DNA of 64,000 nucleotides from Cedecea neteri (GCF_000757825.1 NZ_CP009451.1:2728001-2792000), one strand, 5' to 3'; positions 8,703-20,797 are shown, counted from the stretch's first letter. The notes: generated by a model from the letters alone, not told the origin. Translations and numbers: made by a program.

Positions 8703-11304
8703 CCTGGCGTCGTGGCTGTTACTTCCTGCTGCCAGCCGGCGGTTGGGGGAGCGTTATCGTACTTTCCGTCGCAACGGCGCTCCGCCGTTCAGCGCCGTGC
8801 TGGGCTGCATAGTCTTTATTCTGGCGTGGATTGTTCTGCCGCTTGAAGGCCAGCGCTGGAGCCGCATACGCGCCGAGCATGACCAGCTTTATCCGCACAT
8901 CAATCCCGACAGGCCTCGGCCGCTGGACGCTGTCCGTTACGCTATTCAAAGCCTGTGGCTGATGCTTCGTGCCGGCAAGAAAAGCGGGCGCCCTCGCGTG
9001 CGTTCTTTTGCCCGAATTCAGGCGTGGCGCGAGAGCTGGCATGACTGGCTGAATAAGCTGCCGGAAAACTTTAGCAATCGCACCCAGCACCTCGAAGAGA
9101 AGAAAGAGCTTGGCCATATCAGCCACACCGCCCGGCGTATTATTCTGGGCGCGATCGTGGTCTTTTCCGCCGTGCTGGCCCTGCTTTGCATCACTCAGCC
9201 GTTTAACCCGCTGTCGCAGCTTATCTTCCTGCTGCTGCTGTGGGGCGTCGCGCTGCTGGTTCGCCGGTTGCCCGGGCGTTTTGCCGCTCTGATGCTGATC
9301 GTGCTGTCGCTGACCGTTTCCTGCCGCTATATCTGGTGGCGCTACACCTCGACCCTTAACTGGAACGATCCGGTGAGCCTTGCCTTCGGGCTGGGGCTGT
9401 TGTTTGCCGAGACGTACGCCTGGCTGGTGCTGGTGATGGGGTATTTCCAGGTGGTGTGGCCGCTTAACCGCCAGCCGGTGCCGATGCCAAAAGACATGAG
9501 CACCTGGCCGGTGGTAGATATTTTTGTCCCGACTTATAACGAAGAACTGCACGTTGTGAAGGGCACCATCTACGCCTCGCTGGGCATAGACTGGCCGAAG
9601 GACAAGCTGAACATCTGGATTCTGGACGACGGCGGGCGCGAGGAGTTTAAGCAGTTCGCCGATATGGTCGGGGTAAATTATATCGCTCGCCCAACGCACG
9701 AGCACGCCAAAGCGGGGAACATCAATAACGCGCTGAAGCATGCCAAAGGTGATTTCGTCGCCATCTTCGACTGCGACCACGTGCCAACGCGCTCCTTCCT
9801 GCAGCTGACTATGGGCTGGTTCTTCAAAGAGAAACAGCTGGCGATGATGCAGACGCCGCACCACTTCTTCTCGCCCGACCCGTTCGAGCGCAACCTTGGG
9901 CGTTTTCGTAAAACGCCTAACGAAGGCACGCTGTTCTACGGGCTGGTGCAGGACGGGAACGACATGTGGGATGCCACGTTCTTCTGCGGTTCCTGTGCGG
10001 TGATCCGCCGTGGGCCGCTGGACGAAATTGGCGGTATCGCCGTCGAAACGGTGACCGAAGATGCGCACACTTCGCTGCGCCTGCACCGGCGCGGCTACAC
10101 CTCGGCTTATCTGCGTATTCCGCAGGCGGCTGGGCTGGCAACGGAAAGCCTTTCGGCGCACATCGGGCAGCGTATTCGCTGGGCGCGCGGCATGACGCAG
10201 ATTTTCCGTCTCGATAACCCGTTCTTCGGCAAAGGGCTGAAGTTTGCCCAGCGACTCTGTTACGCCAACGCCATGTTCCACTTCCTGTCGGGGATCCCGC
10301 GGCTTATCTTCCTGACTGCGCCGCTGGCGTTTCTGCTGTTCCACGCCTATATCATTTACGCCCCGGCTATCATGATTGCGCTGTTTGTTCTGCCGCACAT
10401 GGTTCACGCCAGCCTGACCAACTCCAAAATTCAGGGCAAGTACCGCCATTCGTTCTGGAGTGAAATCTATGAAACGGTGCTGGCGTGGTATATCGCCCAG
10501 CCTACGCTGGTGGCGCTATTCAACCCGCACAAAGGGAAGTTCAACGTCACCGCGAAAGGTGGGTTAGTTGAAAACGAGTACGTAGACTGGGTGATCACAA
10601 GGCCGTACCTCGTGCTGGTGCTGGTTAACCTGCTGGGCGTTGCCGTTGGGGCATGGCGTTTCTTCTACGGCCCCGAAAACGAGGCGCTAACGGTGGTGGT
10701 GAGCCTGCTTTGGGTATTCTACAACCTGATTATTCTCGGTGGCGCAGTCGCCGTTTCGGTTGAGAGTAAGCAGGTCAGGCGCGCGCACCGCGTTGAAATC
10801 GCCATGCCGGCGGCGCTGGCGCGTGAAGACGGCCATCTGTTCCCCTGCACCGTGCACGACTATTCAGACGGCGGGGTAGGCATCAAGATTCATGGCCCAA
10901 CGCAGGTGCTGGAAGGCCAAAAAGTGAATCTGCTGCTCAAGCGTGGGGCGCAGGAGTTCTTCTTCCCGGCCCAGGTGATGAGGGTCTTTGGTGACGAAGT
11001 CGGCCTGCAGCTGGCGCAGATGACCACCAAACAACATATTGATTTTATTCAGTGTACTTTTGCCCGCGCCGACACCTGGGCGCTATGGCAGGACAGTTTC
11101 CCTGAGGATAAGCCGCTGGAAAGCCTGGTGGATATTCTCAAGCTTGGTTTCCGGGGCTACCGGCACCTCGCGGAGTTTGCTCCACCGTCATTGAAGTTTA
11201 TTTTCCACGCGATCACCGTGCTGGTTGACTGGGTTGTGTCGTTTATTCCGCACAGCCCGACGGCCGAACCAGCAAAACGGCGGACCTTGTCTGCATTGGC
11301 CTGA
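8695..11304 (+). CDS. bcsA: Cellulose synthase catalytic subunit BcsA
   Basis: Inner-membrane family 2 glycosyltransferase that polymerises UDP-glucose and threads the glucan out through its own channel. 869 residues. Catalytic motifs are all present: DDGG at 311-314, DCD at 359-361, TED at 454-456 and QRIRW at 492-496. Membrane helices surround the GT domain. A C-terminal PilZ domain carries the c-di-GMP binding RxxxR (Arg695-Arg699) and a downstream DYSDGG motif, so activity should be allosterically switched by c-di-GMP. The start overlaps bcsQ. An unusually long 139-base spacer separates it from bcsB. Confidence 0.97.
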   Translation: MSNLASWLLLPAASRRLGERYRTFRRNGAPPFSAVLGCIVFILAWIVLPLEGQRWSRIRAEHDQLYPHINPDRPRPLDAVRYAIQSLWLMLRAGKKSGRPRVRSFARIQAWRESWHDWLNKLPENFSNRTQHLEEKKELGHISHTARRIILGAIVVFSAVLALLCITQPFNPLSQLIFLLLLWGVALLVRRLPGRFAALMLIVLSLTVSCRYIWWRYTSTLNWNDPVSLAFGLGLLFAETYAWLVLVMGYFQVVWPLNRQPVPMPKDMSTWPVVDIFVPTYNEELHVVKGTIYASLGIDWPKDKLNIWILDDGGREEFKQFADMVGVNYIARPTHEHAKAGNINNALKHAKGDFVAIFDCDHVPTRSFLQLTMGWFFKEKQLAMMQTPHHFFSPDPFERNLGRFRKTPNEGTLFYGLVQDGNDMWDATFFCGSCAVIRRGPLDEIGGIAVETVTEDAHTSLRLHRRGYTSAYLRIPQAAGLATESLSAHIGQRIRWARGMTQIFRLDNPFFGKGLKFAQRLCYANAMFHFLSGIPRLIFLTAPLAFLLFHAYIIYAPAIMIALFVLPHMVHASLTNSKIQGKYRHSFWSEIYETVLAWYIAQPTLVALFNPHKGKFNVTAKGGLVENEYVDWVITRPYLVLVLVNLLGVAVGAWRFFYGPENEALTVVVSLLWVFYNLIILGGAVAVSVESKQVRRAHRVEIAMPAALAREDGHLFPCTVHDYSDGGVGIKIHGPTQVLEGQKVNLLLKRGAQEFFFPAQVMRVFGDEVGLQLAQMTTKQHIDFIQCTFARADTWALWQDSFPEDKPLESLVDILKLGFRGYRHLAEFAPPSLKFIFHAITVLVDWVVSFIPHSPTAEPAKRRTLSALA

Positions 11305-11443
11305 CGAGATTGCTTATGAAGAGGGAGGAAGCGTGGTTTTTCCCTTTTTGTAGCCGGCAACCGAAATAACGAATTGATGTTCTCTGGTGTTTCTTCCTTC
11401 GCCTGAGGTTTGTCAACAGCCTGATTAATTTGATGAAAACGCG

Positions 11444-13837
11444 ATGAAAAGAAAAATATCCTGGTTTTATGCGGCGGCGGTAGGCATCAGCGCCCTGCCT
11501 GTTACGGCGGTGAACGCGGCTGACGCGACCCCGGCTCCGACGGTTCCTGCCGTGGCTCCGGCAAACCAGGCGGTGGTGACACCTCAGCCTGGGTCGACGG
11601 ACGCGGTGGTGCCTGCAACGCCTGCGGAAAACGCCCCTATGGTTGGGCAGGTTTTGCCGGGTGTGCCGGGTGCAAATGCACCCATCGTCGCCGAAAATGT
11701 GCCTTCTCGCGATGTGAAGCTGAATTTCGCGCAAATTGCGCCGCCGCCGGGAAGTATGGTGTTAACCGGCGTGCAGCCGAACAGCGGGGTTGAGTTTGGC
11801 ATGCGTCGGGATGAAATCGTCTCGAAAGCGCTGCTGAATCTTGAATACACGCCTTCGCCTGCCCTGCTGCCGGTGCAGTCTCAGCTGAAAGTTTATCTTA
11901 ACGACGAGCTGATGGGCGTTCTGCCGGTCACCAAAGAACAGCTGGGCAAAAAGACGTTTGCTCAGGTGCCGGTCGATCCGCTGTATATCACCGACTTTAA
12001 CCGCGTGCGGCTGGAGTTTGTCGGCCACTATCGCGATATCTGTGAAAACCCGGCCAGCAGCACGCTGTGGATGGACGTCGGGCGCAGCAGTTCGCTGTCG
12101 CTGACCTATCAGCGTTTGCCGGTGCAAAACGACCTGTCGCACTTCCCGGTGCCGTTCTTCGACTCGCGCGATGACCGCCCGCTGACGCTGCCGATTGTTT
12201 TTGCCGCCAGCCCGGATATTGAGCAGCAGCGCGCCGCAGGGATTGTCGCCTCATGGTTTGGCTCCCGCACGGCGTGGCGTGGGCAGAGCTTCCCGGTGAT
12301 TTTCAACCAGTTGCCGACAAGCAACGGTATCGTATTTGCCACTAACGACAAGCGTCCTGACTTCCTGCGTGACCATCCGGCCGTGCAGGCGCCAACCGTT
12401 GAGATGATAAGCCACCCGGATAACCCATACGTTAAGCTGCTGGTGGTGATGGGGCGCGATGACAAAGACCTCGTGCAGGCCGCAAAAGGGATTGCCCAGG
12501 GCAACATCCTGTTCCGCGGCAGCAGCGTCACCGTGGATGATGTGAAGCCATTGCTGCCACGTGAACCTTACGATGCGCCAAACTGGGTGAGAACCGACCG
12601 CCCGGTGACGCTTGGCGAAATGAAAGGCTACCAGGAGCAGCTGCAGTCCAGCGGAGTGCAGCCGGGTGCGATTAGCGTGACCATGAACCTGCCGCCGGAT
12701 CTCTATCTGCTGCGCAGTAACGGGATCGATCTGAACCTGAAATATCGTTACACCGCGCCAGCGATGAAAGACAGCTCGCGCATGGATATCAGCCTGAACA
12801 ACCAGTTCCTGCAGTCGTTCAGCCTGACGCCGAGCGAAGAGAACAGCAAGCTGCTGCTGCGCCTGCCGGTGCTGCAAGGGCTGCTGGACGGCAAAACCGA
12901 CGTGGCCATTCCGGCGCTGCGCCTGGGTGCCGCCAACCAGCTGCGCTTTGACTTCTCGTACATGAACCCGATGCCGGGTGGTTCGCTTGAAAACTGTATT
13001 ACTTACCAGCCGATTCAAAACCACGTTGTGGTGGAGGACGAGTCAACTATCGACTTCTCCAACTACCATCACTTTATTGCGATGCCGGATCTGCGTACCT
13101 ACGCGAATGCTGGCTTCCCGTTCAGCCGCATGGCCGATCTCTCGCAAACTATCGTGGTGGTCAGCAAGGAGCCTAAACCTGCTCAGGTGACCGCGCTGCT
13201 GGACGCGCTTGGCACCATTGGTTCGCAAACCGGCTTCCCTGCCGTAAACGTGAATCTGACGGATGATGGCAGCACAATTCAGGGCAAAGATGCGGACATC
13301 ATGATAATCGGCACCATTCCGCCGACGATGAAAGATGACAAACGTATCGATCTTCTGGTTGAAGCTGCGCAAAGCTGGGTGAAAACGCCGGTCCGCCAGA
13401 CGCCGCTGCTGAGCAGCGTTTCCGATCCAAAAGATCGCGCGGCGGATACGCAAACCACGGTCAATTCCAAAGGTGCTATGGCCGCCATCGTGGGCTTCCA
13501 GTCGCCGTATAACGACCAGCGCAGCGTCCTCGCTTTACTGGCCGACAGCCCTCGCGGCTACGAACTGCTGAACGGTGCGCTTAATGACAGCGGCAAACGT
13601 GCGGCGATTTCCGGGTCCGTGGCGGTGATTCGTGAATCCGGCGTCGATAGCCTGCGCGTGGGTGATATTTACTACGTTGGCCATCTGCCCTGGTTCGAGC
13701 GCATCTGGTACGCATTGTCGAACCATCCGGTTCTGCTGGCTATCTTTGCGGCGATAAGCGTGGTGCTGCTGGCCTGGGTGCTGTGGCGCATCCTGCGTAT
13801 TATTAGCCGCCGCCGTATCGATCCTGAAGACGAGTAA
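11444..13837 (+). CDS. bcsB: Cellulose synthase periplasmic subunit BcsB
   Basis: Periplasmic partner of BcsA, anchored by one C-terminal inner-membrane helix (about 765-785, [18 protein letters not shown]); it guides the nascent glucan and is required for catalysis. 797 residues with an N-terminal signal peptide ending near NAADA. A Pro/Ala/Val-rich linker (about 25-75) precedes the folded carbohydrate-binding and flavodoxin-like domains. The Shine-Dalgarno sequence is weak; a four-codon mini-frame (11433-11447) ends in an ATGA overlap with this start, so coupled translation is possible. bcsZ follows after five bases. Confidence 0.95.
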   Translation: MKRKISWFYAAAVGISALPVTAVNAADATPAPTVPAVAPANQAVVTPQPGSTDAVVPATPAENAPMVGQVLPGVPGANAPIVAENVPSRDVKLNFAQIAPPPGSMVLTGVQPNSGVEFGMRRDEIVSKALLNLEYTPSPALLPVQSQLKVYLNDELMGVLPVTKEQLGKKTFAQVPVDPLYITDFNRVRLEFVGHYRDICENPASSTLWMDVGRSSSLSLTYQRLPVQNDLSHFPVPFFDSRDDRPLTLPIVFAASPDIEQQRAAGIVASWFGSRTAWRGQSFPVIFNQLPTSNGIVFATNDKRPDFLRDHPAVQAPTVEMISHPDNPYVKLLVVMGRDDKDLVQAAKGIAQGNILFRGSSVTVDDVKPLLPREPYDAPNWVRTDRPVTLGEMKGYQEQLQSSGVQPGAISVTMNLPPDLYLLRSNGIDLNLKYRYTAPAMKDSSRMDISLNNQFLQSFSLTPSEENSKLLLRLPVLQGLLDGKTDVAIPALRLGAANQLRFDFSYMNPMPGGSLENCITYQPIQNHVVVEDESTIDFSNYHHFIAMPDLRTYANAGFPFSRMADLSQTIVVVSKEPKPAQVTALLDALGTIGSQTGFPAVNVNLTDDGSTIQGKDADIMIIGTIPPTMKDDKRIDLLVEAAQSWVKTPVRQTPLLSSVSDPKDRAADTQTTVNSKGAMAAIVGFQSPYNDQRSVLALLADSPRGYELLNGALNDSGKRAAISGSVAVIRESGVDSLRVGDIYYVGHLPWFERIWYALSNHPVLLAIFAAISVVLLAWVLWRILRIISRRRIDPEDE

Positions 13838-13842
13838 TCACG

Positions 13843-14949
13843 ATGAAAATCAGCTCCGTACTGCTGATGGTCGGGCTGATGTTGACAGCCGTTACCGGGC
13901 AGGCCGCCTGTACCTGGCCTGCCTGGGAGCAGTTTAAACAGAACTACATCAGCGACCAGGGAAGGGTTATCGACCCCAGCGATGAACGCAAAATTACCAC
14001 CTCGGAAGGGCAAAGTTATGCGCTCTTCTTTGCGCTGGCCGCTAACGACAGGGCAATGTTCGACCAGCTGCTGAGCTGGACGGAAAACAACCTTGCAGAA
14101 GGGGCGCTAAAAGACCATCTGCCCGCCTGGTTATGGGGCAAAAACGACAAAGACGAGTGGACGGTTTTAGACACTAACTCTGCCTCTGACGCCGACATGT
14201 GGATTGTCTGGAGCCTGCTGGAGGCGGGGCGTTTGTGGCATGAGCCTGCCTATAAGCGCCTTGGCGAAAAGCTGCTTCAGCGCGTGGCGAAAGAGGAAGT
14301 GATTAAAATCCCTGGGCTTGGTTTTTCACTGTTGCCTGGGCGTGTGGGTTTTAACCATTCCCCTGAGTGGCGGCTGAACCCAAGCTACCTTCCGCCGCAG
14401 GTGCTACAGCGGGTGGTTCGCTACCGTGGCCCATGGCCGGCGATGCGGGCGGCTAATCAGCGGTTACTGCTCGAGACTGCGCCAAAAGGATTCTCCCCAA
14501 ACTGGGCTGACTGGCGCGAAGGCAAAGGCTGGCAGTTTGCGACAGATGATGCCCGCTACGGCAGCTATGACTCGATACGCGTTTACCTTTGGGTTGGCAT
14601 GATGGCCGACGACGATCCGCACAAGGCCCGGCTGCTAAAGGCATTCCAGCCGATGGCCGATATGACGATTAAACAAGGTTTGCCGCCGGAAAAAGTCGAG
14701 GTGCAAACCGGAAATATTCAGGGCAACGGGCCGGTGGGTTTCTCCGCCGCGATGCTGCCTTTTTTACAGGATAGCGAAGCGCGGGAAGTGCAGCGCCAGC
14801 GGGTTAAGGACAATTTCCCCCAGGCTGACGCCTATTACAGCTACGTTTTAACGCTCTTTGGTCAGGGATGGGATCAAAAACGTTTTCGCTTCAATTCTCT
14901 GGGTGAATTAATCCCGAGCTGGGGTCAGGTATGCGCAAGTTCTCATTAA
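13843..14949 (+). CDS. bcsZ: Periplasmic endo-1,4-beta-glucanase BcsZ (GH8)
   Basis: Family 8 glycoside hydrolase that trims cellulose in the periplasm and tunes its secretion. 368 residues, with a signal peptide ending at GQA (about residue 21). The proposed catalytic pair is intact: Glu55 in TTSEGQSYA and Asp243 in [10 protein letters not shown]. It follows bcsB by five bases and overlaps the start of bcsC by 19 bases, so bcsB, bcsZ and bcsC are translationally close-packed. Confidence 0.95.
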   Translation: MKISSVLLMVGLMLTAVTGQAACTWPAWEQFKQNYISDQGRVIDPSDERKITTSEGQSYALFFALAANDRAMFDQLLSWTENNLAEGALKDHLPAWLWGKNDKDEWTVLDTNSASDADMWIVWSLLEAGRLWHEPAYKRLGEKLLQRVAKEEVIKIPGLGFSLLPGRVGFNHSPEWRLNPSYLPPQVLQRVVRYRGPWPAMRAANQRLLLETAPKGFSPNWADWREGKGWQFATDDARYGSYDSIRVYLWVGMMADDDPHKARLLKAFQPMADMTIKQGLPPEKVEVQTGNIQGNGPVGFSAAMLPFLQDSEAREVQRQRVKDNFPQADAYYSYVLTLFGQGWDQKRFRFNSLGELIPSWGQVCASSH

Positions 14950-17900
14950 GTTTAGTCACTCTCTCACTGGGCATGGCGCTGATGCCGATGGCCCAGGCCG
15001 CCCTGACGCCTCAGCAGCAATTGCTCGATCAGGTGCGTATGGGCGAGGCCAGCAAGCGCGAAGATATCGTGCGTCAGTCCCTTGCCCGACTGGAGCTGAT
15101 GGCACCCGACGATCCGGACGTTATTTCAGCCCGGATGCGCTACATGCTGCGCCAGGGTGACAACGCCGGGGCGAAAAAGCAGCTGGAGCGGCTGGCAAAG
15201 CTGGCCCCCGGTTCTGATGGCTACAAACAGTCTCAGTCCACCATGATGTTGACCAGCGCGGACGGCCGCCAGCAGCTGCAGGAAGCCCGGTTACTCGCGG
15301 CCAGCGGCCACACCGAGCAGGCTATTACGGCCTATGAAAAAATGTTTGGCGGCAACCCGCCTGAGGGTGATTTAGCGATTGAATACTGGATGCTGATGGC
15401 GAAGCGTCCTGGTGGTGCTAACCAGGCGATTGATAAGTTCAAAGCGCTGGACGCTGCCGCGCCGGGGAATGCCGAGCTGCGTGGCAACCTGGCACGCCTG
15501 ATGTTTGCCAACGACCGCAGCGCCGAGGCTTACCAGATGCTGGAGAAGATGTCGAAGTCCAACAGCAGCCGGGGCGATGCCGCTGTGCAGTGGTATGGTC
15601 AAATTAAGAACCTGCCGGCAGGGCCAGAAAGCGTGGCGGCTTTGCAGCGTTTTCTCACCGTGTTCACCGAGGGCGATACGGTCGCCAGCGCGCGTGAACA
15701 ACTCGCACAGCAGCAAAAGCAGCTGGCCGATCCGGCCTTCCGGGCGCGTGCTAAAGGTTTAGAGGACGTCAGCGGCGGGCGCGGAAACCAGGCGATCCCG
15801 CAGCTGAAAGAGGCGTTAAACGCTAAGCAGAACGACAGCGAAGTGGTTGGCGCGTTGGGGCAGGCTTATTCCCAGCAGGGAAAACGTGCCCTGGCGGTGC
15901 AGCAGTTTGAAAAAGCGATTCAGATGGATCCTGAAAGCGATAACCGCGGGAAGTGGGACAGCTTGCTCAAAACGAACCGCTACTGGCTGCTTATTGAGCA
16001 GGGTGATACCCAGCTAAAAGCCAATAATCCGGATGCCGCGCTGCAGAAGTACCAGCAGGCGCAAAGAATTGATAATACCGATAGCTATGCGGTGCTGGGC
16101 TTTGGCGATGTTGCCGTCGCCAAAAAAGACGACGCGGGCGCCGAGCGTTATTACCAGCAGGCGCTGCGCATGGATCGTGGAAACAGCAACGCCATTCGCG
16201 GACTGGCAAACGTTTATCGCCGTCAGTCGCCGGAGCGCGCTGCGGCCTATATTCAGAGCCTTTCCTCCAGCCAGCGCAAAAGCATAGATGATATTGAACG
16301 CAGCCTGACGGCAGATCGCCTGGAACAGCAGGCTACCGCGCTGGAAAGCCAGGGGCAGTGGGCAAAAGCGGCGGACGTTCAGCGTCAGCGGCTCAAGCTT
16401 GACCCGGACAGCGTATGGATTACCTATCGCCTGTCTAACGATCTCTACGCCGCCGGGAAGCATAGCGAGGCGGATAGCCTGATGCGAGGTCTTGCCCAGC
16501 GTAAACCTGGCGACCCTGAGCAGGTATTTGCCTACGGGCTTTACCTTTCAGGCAATAACCACGATGCGGCGGCGCTGAGCCACCTCAATACGCTGCCAAA
16601 AGCGCAGTGGAACGATAATATTCATGAGCTTGCCGACCGGTTGCAGTTCAACGAAGTGATGCAAACGGCTAACCGCCTGCGGGACGGCGGTAAAGAAAAA
16701 GACGCCATTGCGCTGCTTCAGCAGCAGACGCCGTCCGATCGCATTGATTTAACGCTGGCCGACTGGGCCGCCGAGCGTGGCGACCGTACCACGGCGAAAT
16801 CGCAGTATCAGAAAGTCCTGCAGCGCTCGCCGAATAACGAAGACGCGCTGTTAGGCTTAACCGAGGTGCTGATCGCCGAAGGTGATAAACCGCAGGCTCG
16901 TGATCTGCTGGCTAAGCTGCAAACAACCCCGGCGGGCGTTACCCCGTCGATCAATACCCAGCGCCGGGTCGCAAATGCCTGGGCTGCTTTGGGTGATAAC
17001 GAAAAAGCTGCACAAACCTATGCCCCGATTCTGGTTGCGGCGAAAAGCCAGCCGCCGTCGATGGACAGCGCGCTGGTGATGCGTGATGCCGCCCGCTTCC
17101 AGGCCGCAAGCGGCCAGCCGCAGCAGGCGCTGGAAACCTATAAAGACGCGATGGTGTCGTCAGGTATCACCCGGACGCGCCCGGTGGATAACGACAGCTT
17201 CACTCGCCTTACGCGTAATGACGAAAAAGACGACTGGCTGAAGCGTGGCGTGCGTAACGATGCCGCCGATCTTTATCGTCAGCAGGATGTGAACGTGACG
17301 CTTGACCACGAATACTGGGGTTCCAGCGGCACGCCGGGTTATTCAGATTTGAAAGCGCACACCACCATGCTGGAAGTGGACGCCCCGCTCAGCGATGGAC
17401 GCATGTGGTTCCGTACCGATATGGTGAACATGGATGCCGGATCGTTCAAAGATAACGGCTCGGGCTACAAGGAGCGCTGGGGCACCTGTGCGGAACACAA
17501 CTGTTTCGGCAACACAAAACAGAGTGGCAACGGCGCAAGCCTGGCCGTTGGCTGGAAAAACGATACGTGGCAGACGGATATCGGCACTACGCCGCTGGGC
17601 TTTGACGTCGTTGATGTCGTGGGCGGCGTGAGCTACAGCAACGACCTCGGGCCGATTGGCTACACCGTGAATGCGCACCGGCGGCCAATCTCCAGCTCCC
17701 TGCTTTCCTTCGGCGGGCAGCGGGATCCGAATACCAATACCGTGTGGGGCGGCGTTCGGGCAACCGGCGGCGGTGTCAGCTTGAGCTACGATAAGGGCGA
17801 AGCTAACGGCGTCTGGTCCAGCCTGAGCGCAGACACGCTTACCGGGAAAAACGTGGCCGATAACTGGCGCGTGCGCTGGATGACGGGCTACTACTACAAG

Positions 17901-18428
17901 CTGATCAACGAGAATAACCAGCGCCTGACCGTCGGCCTCACCAATATGGTCTGGCACTATGAAAAAGATCTTAGCGACTACTTCCTCGGCCAGGGCGGTT
18001 ATTACAGCCCGCAGAAATACGTGTCGTTTGCCGTGCCGGTGACCTGGCGTAAGCGTACAGAGAACTGGTCCTGGGAGCTGGGCGCTTCCGGCTCCTGGTC
18101 CTATTCCCACAGCAATGCGGGCATGCGCTATCCGCTGCGTAACCTCGTGCCAAATAACACTAACGCCTACCCGGACGATCTCAATGGCTATCCGGACCGT
18201 AACGACCCATCCTCAGCCAGCAGCAGCAACGGCTTCGGCTACACGGCCAGGGCGCTGGTAGAGCGCCGCATCAGTTCGCACTGGTCAATCGGTGCCGGGA
18301 TTGATATTCAGCAGGCCAAGGATTACACCCCAAGCCACGCGCTGATTTTCGTTCGCTACTCGATGGCGGGCTGGCAGGGCGATATGGATATGCCGCCGCA
18401 GCCGCTGGTGCCTTACGCAGACTTCTGA
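14931..18428 (+). CDS. bcsC: Cellulose outer-membrane export protein BcsC
   Basis: Periplasmic TPR scaffold plus outer-membrane beta-barrel that carries cellulose across the outer membrane. 1165 residues: signal peptide (1-23, ending AQA), many tetratricopeptide repeats rich in A, Q and E (about 30-780), then a C-terminal barrel domain (about 800-1165) with alternating aromatic strands and a final Phe. Last gene of bcsRQABZC. A GC-rich hairpin at 18444-18465 follows the stop codon. Confidence 0.95.
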   Translation: MRKFSLSLVTLSLGMALMPMAQAALTPQQQLLDQVRMGEASKREDIVRQSLARLELMAPDDPDVISARMRYMLRQGDNAGAKKQLERLAKLAPGSDGYKQSQSTMMLTSADGRQQLQEARLLAASGHTEQAITAYEKMFGGNPPEGDLAIEYWMLMAKRPGGANQAIDKFKALDAAAPGNAELRGNLARLMFANDRSAEAYQMLEKMSKSNSSRGDAAVQWYGQIKNLPAGPESVAALQRFLTVFTEGDTVASAREQLAQQQKQLADPAFRARAKGLEDVSGGRGNQAIPQLKEALNAKQNDSEVVGALGQAYSQQGKRALAVQQFEKAIQMDPESDNRGKWDSLLKTNRYWLLIEQGDTQLKANNPDAALQKYQQAQRIDNTDSYAVLGFGDVAVAKKDDAGAERYYQQALRMDRGNSNAIRGLANVYRRQSPERAAAYIQSLSSSQRKSIDDIERSLTADRLEQQATALESQGQWAKAADVQRQRLKLDPDSVWITYRLSNDLYAAGKHSEADSLMRGLAQRKPGDPEQVFAYGLYLSGNNHDAAALSHLNTLPKAQWNDNIHELADRLQFNEVMQTANRLRDGGKEKDAIALLQQQTPSDRIDLTLADWAAERGDRTTAKSQYQKVLQRSPNNEDALLGLTEVLIAEGDKPQARDLLAKLQTTPAGVTPSINTQRRVANAWAALGDNEKAAQTYAPILVAAKSQPPSMDSALVMRDAARFQAASGQPQQALETYKDAMVSSGITRTRPVDNDSFTRLTRNDEKDDWLKRGVRNDAADLYRQQDVNVTLDHEYWGSSGTPGYSDLKAHTTMLEVDAPLSDGRMWFRTDMVNMDAGSFKDNGSGYKERWGTCAEHNCFGNTKQSGNGASLAVGWKNDTWQTDIGTTPLGFDVVDVVGGVSYSNDLGPIGYTVNAHRRPISSSLLSFGGQRDPNTNTVWGGVRATGGGVSLSYDKGEANGVWSSLSADTLTGKNVADNWRVRWMTGYYYKLINENNQRLTVGLTNMVWHYEKDLSDYFLGQGGYYSPQKYVSFAVPVTWRKRTENWSWELGASGSWSYSHSNAGMRYPLRNLVPNNTNAYPDDLNGYPDRNDPSSASSSNGFGYTARALVERRISSHWSIGAGIDIQQAKDYTPSHALIFVRYSMAGWQGDMDMPPQPLVPYADF

Positions 18429-18443
18429 TTGGGCGTATTCTAA

Positions 18444-18465
18444 GACGGCGGGTTAGCCCGCCGTC
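18444..18465 (+). terminator. Hairpin after bcsC
   Basis: Perfect nine-base stem GACGGCGGG / CCCGCCGTC with a four-base TTAG loop, 15 bases after the bcsC stop. It lacks a clear T-run, so termination may be partial; it may mainly stabilise the end of the long bcs transcript. Confidence 0.6.
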
Positions 18466-18630
18466 AGCGGTTCTTCAGCCCGACGTTGACTCAAATTTAG
18501 CCATAAAAGCAGAATTAGCCGATTATCCAGGGTCGAGGATTAAAAACCGTGGCAATGCAGTATACTCTGCGGGCATAAGAATATCCTGATGCCGGGCGTG
18601 GCGTGGGTTAAGCATAAGCGGAGAGTCAGC

Positions 18631-20616
18631 TTGCGAGTCAGTCGTTCCCTAACGATAAAACAGATGGCTATGGTGTCAGCCGTGGCCCTGGTGTTTATTT
18701 TTATTTTTATCGTCATTCAGCTGTTCCATTTTGTGCAGCAAAACCGCTACGACACCGCCACCCAAATGGAGAAAATCGCCCACTCCATTCGTCTTCCGCT
18801 GTCTGACGCTATCCTTCGGGCGGACATTCCTCAGGCCGAGGCTATCCTGCACCAGATCCAACCTTCCGGCATTATCAGCCGGGCGGACGTGGTGCTGCCG
18901 AACCAGTTCCAGGCGCTTCGGCTTAGCTTTATACCGGAACACCAAATCCCGATGCTGATCACCCGCGTGTTTGAGCTGCCGGTGCAGATATCTCTCCCGC
19001 TTTATTCGCTGGAGCGCCCGGCTAACCCGCAGCCGCTGGCTTATCTCGTGCTACAGGCCGACTCGTGGCGCATGTATCGCATCATCATCAGCACGATTTC
19101 CACCCTGTTGACCACCTATTTGCTGCTGGCGCTGATTCTGACCGTGGCGATCAGCTGGTGCATCAATCGGCTGGTGGTGCATCCGATCCGTAAGATTAGC
19201 CGCGAGCTGGATGGCCTTAACCCCCAGCAGGCGGGTGAGCACCAGCTAACGTTGCCGCCGCTGCACCATGACGATGAAATCGGCATGCTGGTGCGCAGCT
19301 ATAACCGCAACCAGCAGGTTACGCTGCGTCTTCAAGAGCAGATGAACACGATGAGCACCCACAATCCGATCACCGAGCTGCCAAACAAAGCGCTGCTGCT
19401 GGCGCTGATTGAGCAGATGGTGGTGAACGAGAAACACGGTGCGCTGATGTTAATCGGCAGCGAAACCTTGCAGGATGCGGCCGGCGTGCTGAACGAAGAG
19501 CAGCGCGAGATGCTGCTGCTGACGCTGGTGGAAAAAATCAAACCCGTGCTGCCTGCCAACGCGGTGCTGGCCCAGCTCAGCCTGAATGATTTTGGGCTGC
19601 TGCTCTACGGCGTCAGCGACCCGTGGTATGCGATGTCGCTGGCGCAGAAAATCATGGAAACGCTCAATGCCCGTTTGCCGGTTCAGGCGCTTCAGCTGAA
19701 GCCAACTGCCAGCCTCGGCATTGCGATGTTCAAGCCCGGGCTCAGCGCCGAGCAGCTTTACCGTCGGGCGGCCTCGGCGACGCTTTCTGCTCGCCGCTGC
19801 GGGAAAAATCAGATTCAGTTCTTCGACCCCGATCAAATGGAAAAAGCGCAGCGTCGCCTGACCGAAGAACACGATATTTTAAACGCGCTGGAAAAACACC
19901 ATTTTGCGGTCTGGCTGCAGCCGCAGGTGGATATGCGCGACGGCAGCGTGGTCAGCGCCGAAGTTCTGCTGCGTCAGCGCCAGCTGGACGGCAGCTGGAG
20001 CCTGCCGGAAGGGTTGATTGAACGCATTGAGGCCTGCGGATTGATGATTACCGTCGGTAATTGGATCCTCGAAGAGTCCTGCCGCACCCTGTCTGCCTGG
20101 CAAAGCAGGGGCATTACGCTGCCGCTATGCGTGAACCTCTCTGCGTTACAATTGCTGCATGAAGAGATGGTGCCGTCGCTGCTGGAGCTGCTTAAGCGCT
20201 ATAGTATCCAGCCCGGCACGCTGATCCTCGAAGTGACCGAAAGCCGCCGCATAGACGACCCGAAAGCGGCGGTGAATATCCTGCGGCCGCTTCGCCAGGC
20301 TGGGGTGCGCATCGCGCTGGACGATTTTGGTATGGGCTACGCCAGCCTGCGTCATCTGCACCACATGAAAGCGCTGCCGATTGACGTGCTGAAGATAGAC
20401 AAAAGCTTCGTGGAAGGGCTGCCGGAAGACAACGCGATGGTGGGGGTTATCATCGCGATGGCCAAAGCGCTGGACCTGAAAGTGGTGGCCGAGGGCGTTG
20501 AGCAAGAGGCACAGCGCGAGTGGCTGGTGGCGCACGGCGTTATCTACGCGCAGGGCTTCCTGTATGCCAAAGCCCGCACCCTGGAGCAGTTTGAAAGTGA
20601 ATTTCTTGCTGCCTGA
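18631..20616 (+). CDS. pdeK: HAMP-GGDEF-EAL protein, c-di-GMP phosphodiesterase PdeK (YhjK)
   Basis: Inner-membrane c-di-GMP signalling protein next to the cellulose genes. It has an N-terminal membrane helix, a periplasmic sensor region, a second helix, a HAMP segment, a degenerate GGDEF domain (NDFGLLLYG where the signature should be) and a C-terminal EAL domain with EVL in place of EAL but intact [11 protein letters not shown]. coli YhjK also has EVL. I choose TTG at 18631 (GGAG seven bases upstream, product [10 protein letters not shown] as in E. coli, 661 residues); an in-frame ATG at 18589 would add 14 residues but has no Shine-Dalgarno. Probably tunes the c-di-GMP pool seen by BcsA and BcsE. 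Confidence 0.9.
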   Translation: MRVSRSLTIKQMAMVSAVALVFIFIFIVIQLFHFVQQNRYDTATQMEKIAHSIRLPLSDAILRADIPQAEAILHQIQPSGIISRADVVLPNQFQALRLSFIPEHQIPMLITRVFELPVQISLPLYSLERPANPQPLAYLVLQADSWRMYRIIISTISTLLTTYLLLALILTVAISWCINRLVVHPIRKISRELDGLNPQQAGEHQLTLPPLHHDDEIGMLVRSYNRNQQVTLRLQEQMNTMSTHNPITELPNKALLLALIEQMVVNEKHGALMLIGSETLQDAAGVLNEEQREMLLLTLVEKIKPVLPANAVLAQLSLNDFGLLLYGVSDPWYAMSLAQKIMETLNARLPVQALQLKPTASLGIAMFKPGLSAEQLYRRAASATLSARRCGKNQIQFFDPDQMEKAQRRLTEEHDILNALEKHHFAVWLQPQVDMRDGSVVSAEVLLRQRQLDGSWSLPEGLIERIEACGLMITVGNWILEESCRTLSAWQSRGITLPLCVNLSALQLLHEEMVPSLLELLKRYSIQPGTLILEVTESRRIDDPKAAVNILRPLRQAGVRIALDDFGMGYASLRHLHHMKALPIDVLKIDKSFVEGLPEDNAMVGVIIAMAKALDLKVVAEGVEQEAQREWLVAHGVIYAQGFLYAKARTLEQFESEFLAA

Positions 20617-20736
20617 ATGAAAAACATTAGTTACAAATGTTGCGAGCTGGATCGGTTCAGTTCAAGTTTTTAACAATTCCGTTAACAAAGTCGATCGAGG
20701 CCACTTCTGCGTTTTTTTTGGGGTGATATGTTGAGT

Positions 20737-20772
20737 GCCGCAGTGATACCGGTCCCTGAGCCGGGCTGCGGT
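20737..20772 (+). promoter_or_regulatory. Structured leader of dctA
   Basis: Just upstream of dctA the sequence folds into a nested hairpin: outer arms GCCGCAG (20737-20743) and CTGCGGT (20766-20772), inner arms ACCGG and CCGG. It ends 25 bases before the ATG, close to the AAGGA Shine-Dalgarno. It could be a leader structure or a post-transcriptional control site; no regulator is identifiable from sequence. Confidence 0.45.
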
Positions 20773-20797
20773 TACTCTCCGTCCCAAGGATACTCTA

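Noticed and set aside
8719..10449. Long frame (576 codons) antisense to bcsA
   Set aside because: Mirror of codon bias in the real gene; the composition (rich in Arg, Gln, His) is typical of antisense frames and there is no recognisable domain.
20671..20690. ArcA-like direct repeat TTAACAA...TTAACAA upstream of dctA
   Set aside because: The spacing is 12 rather than the 11 bases typical of ArcA repeats and the match is short, so I do not annotate it as an operator.
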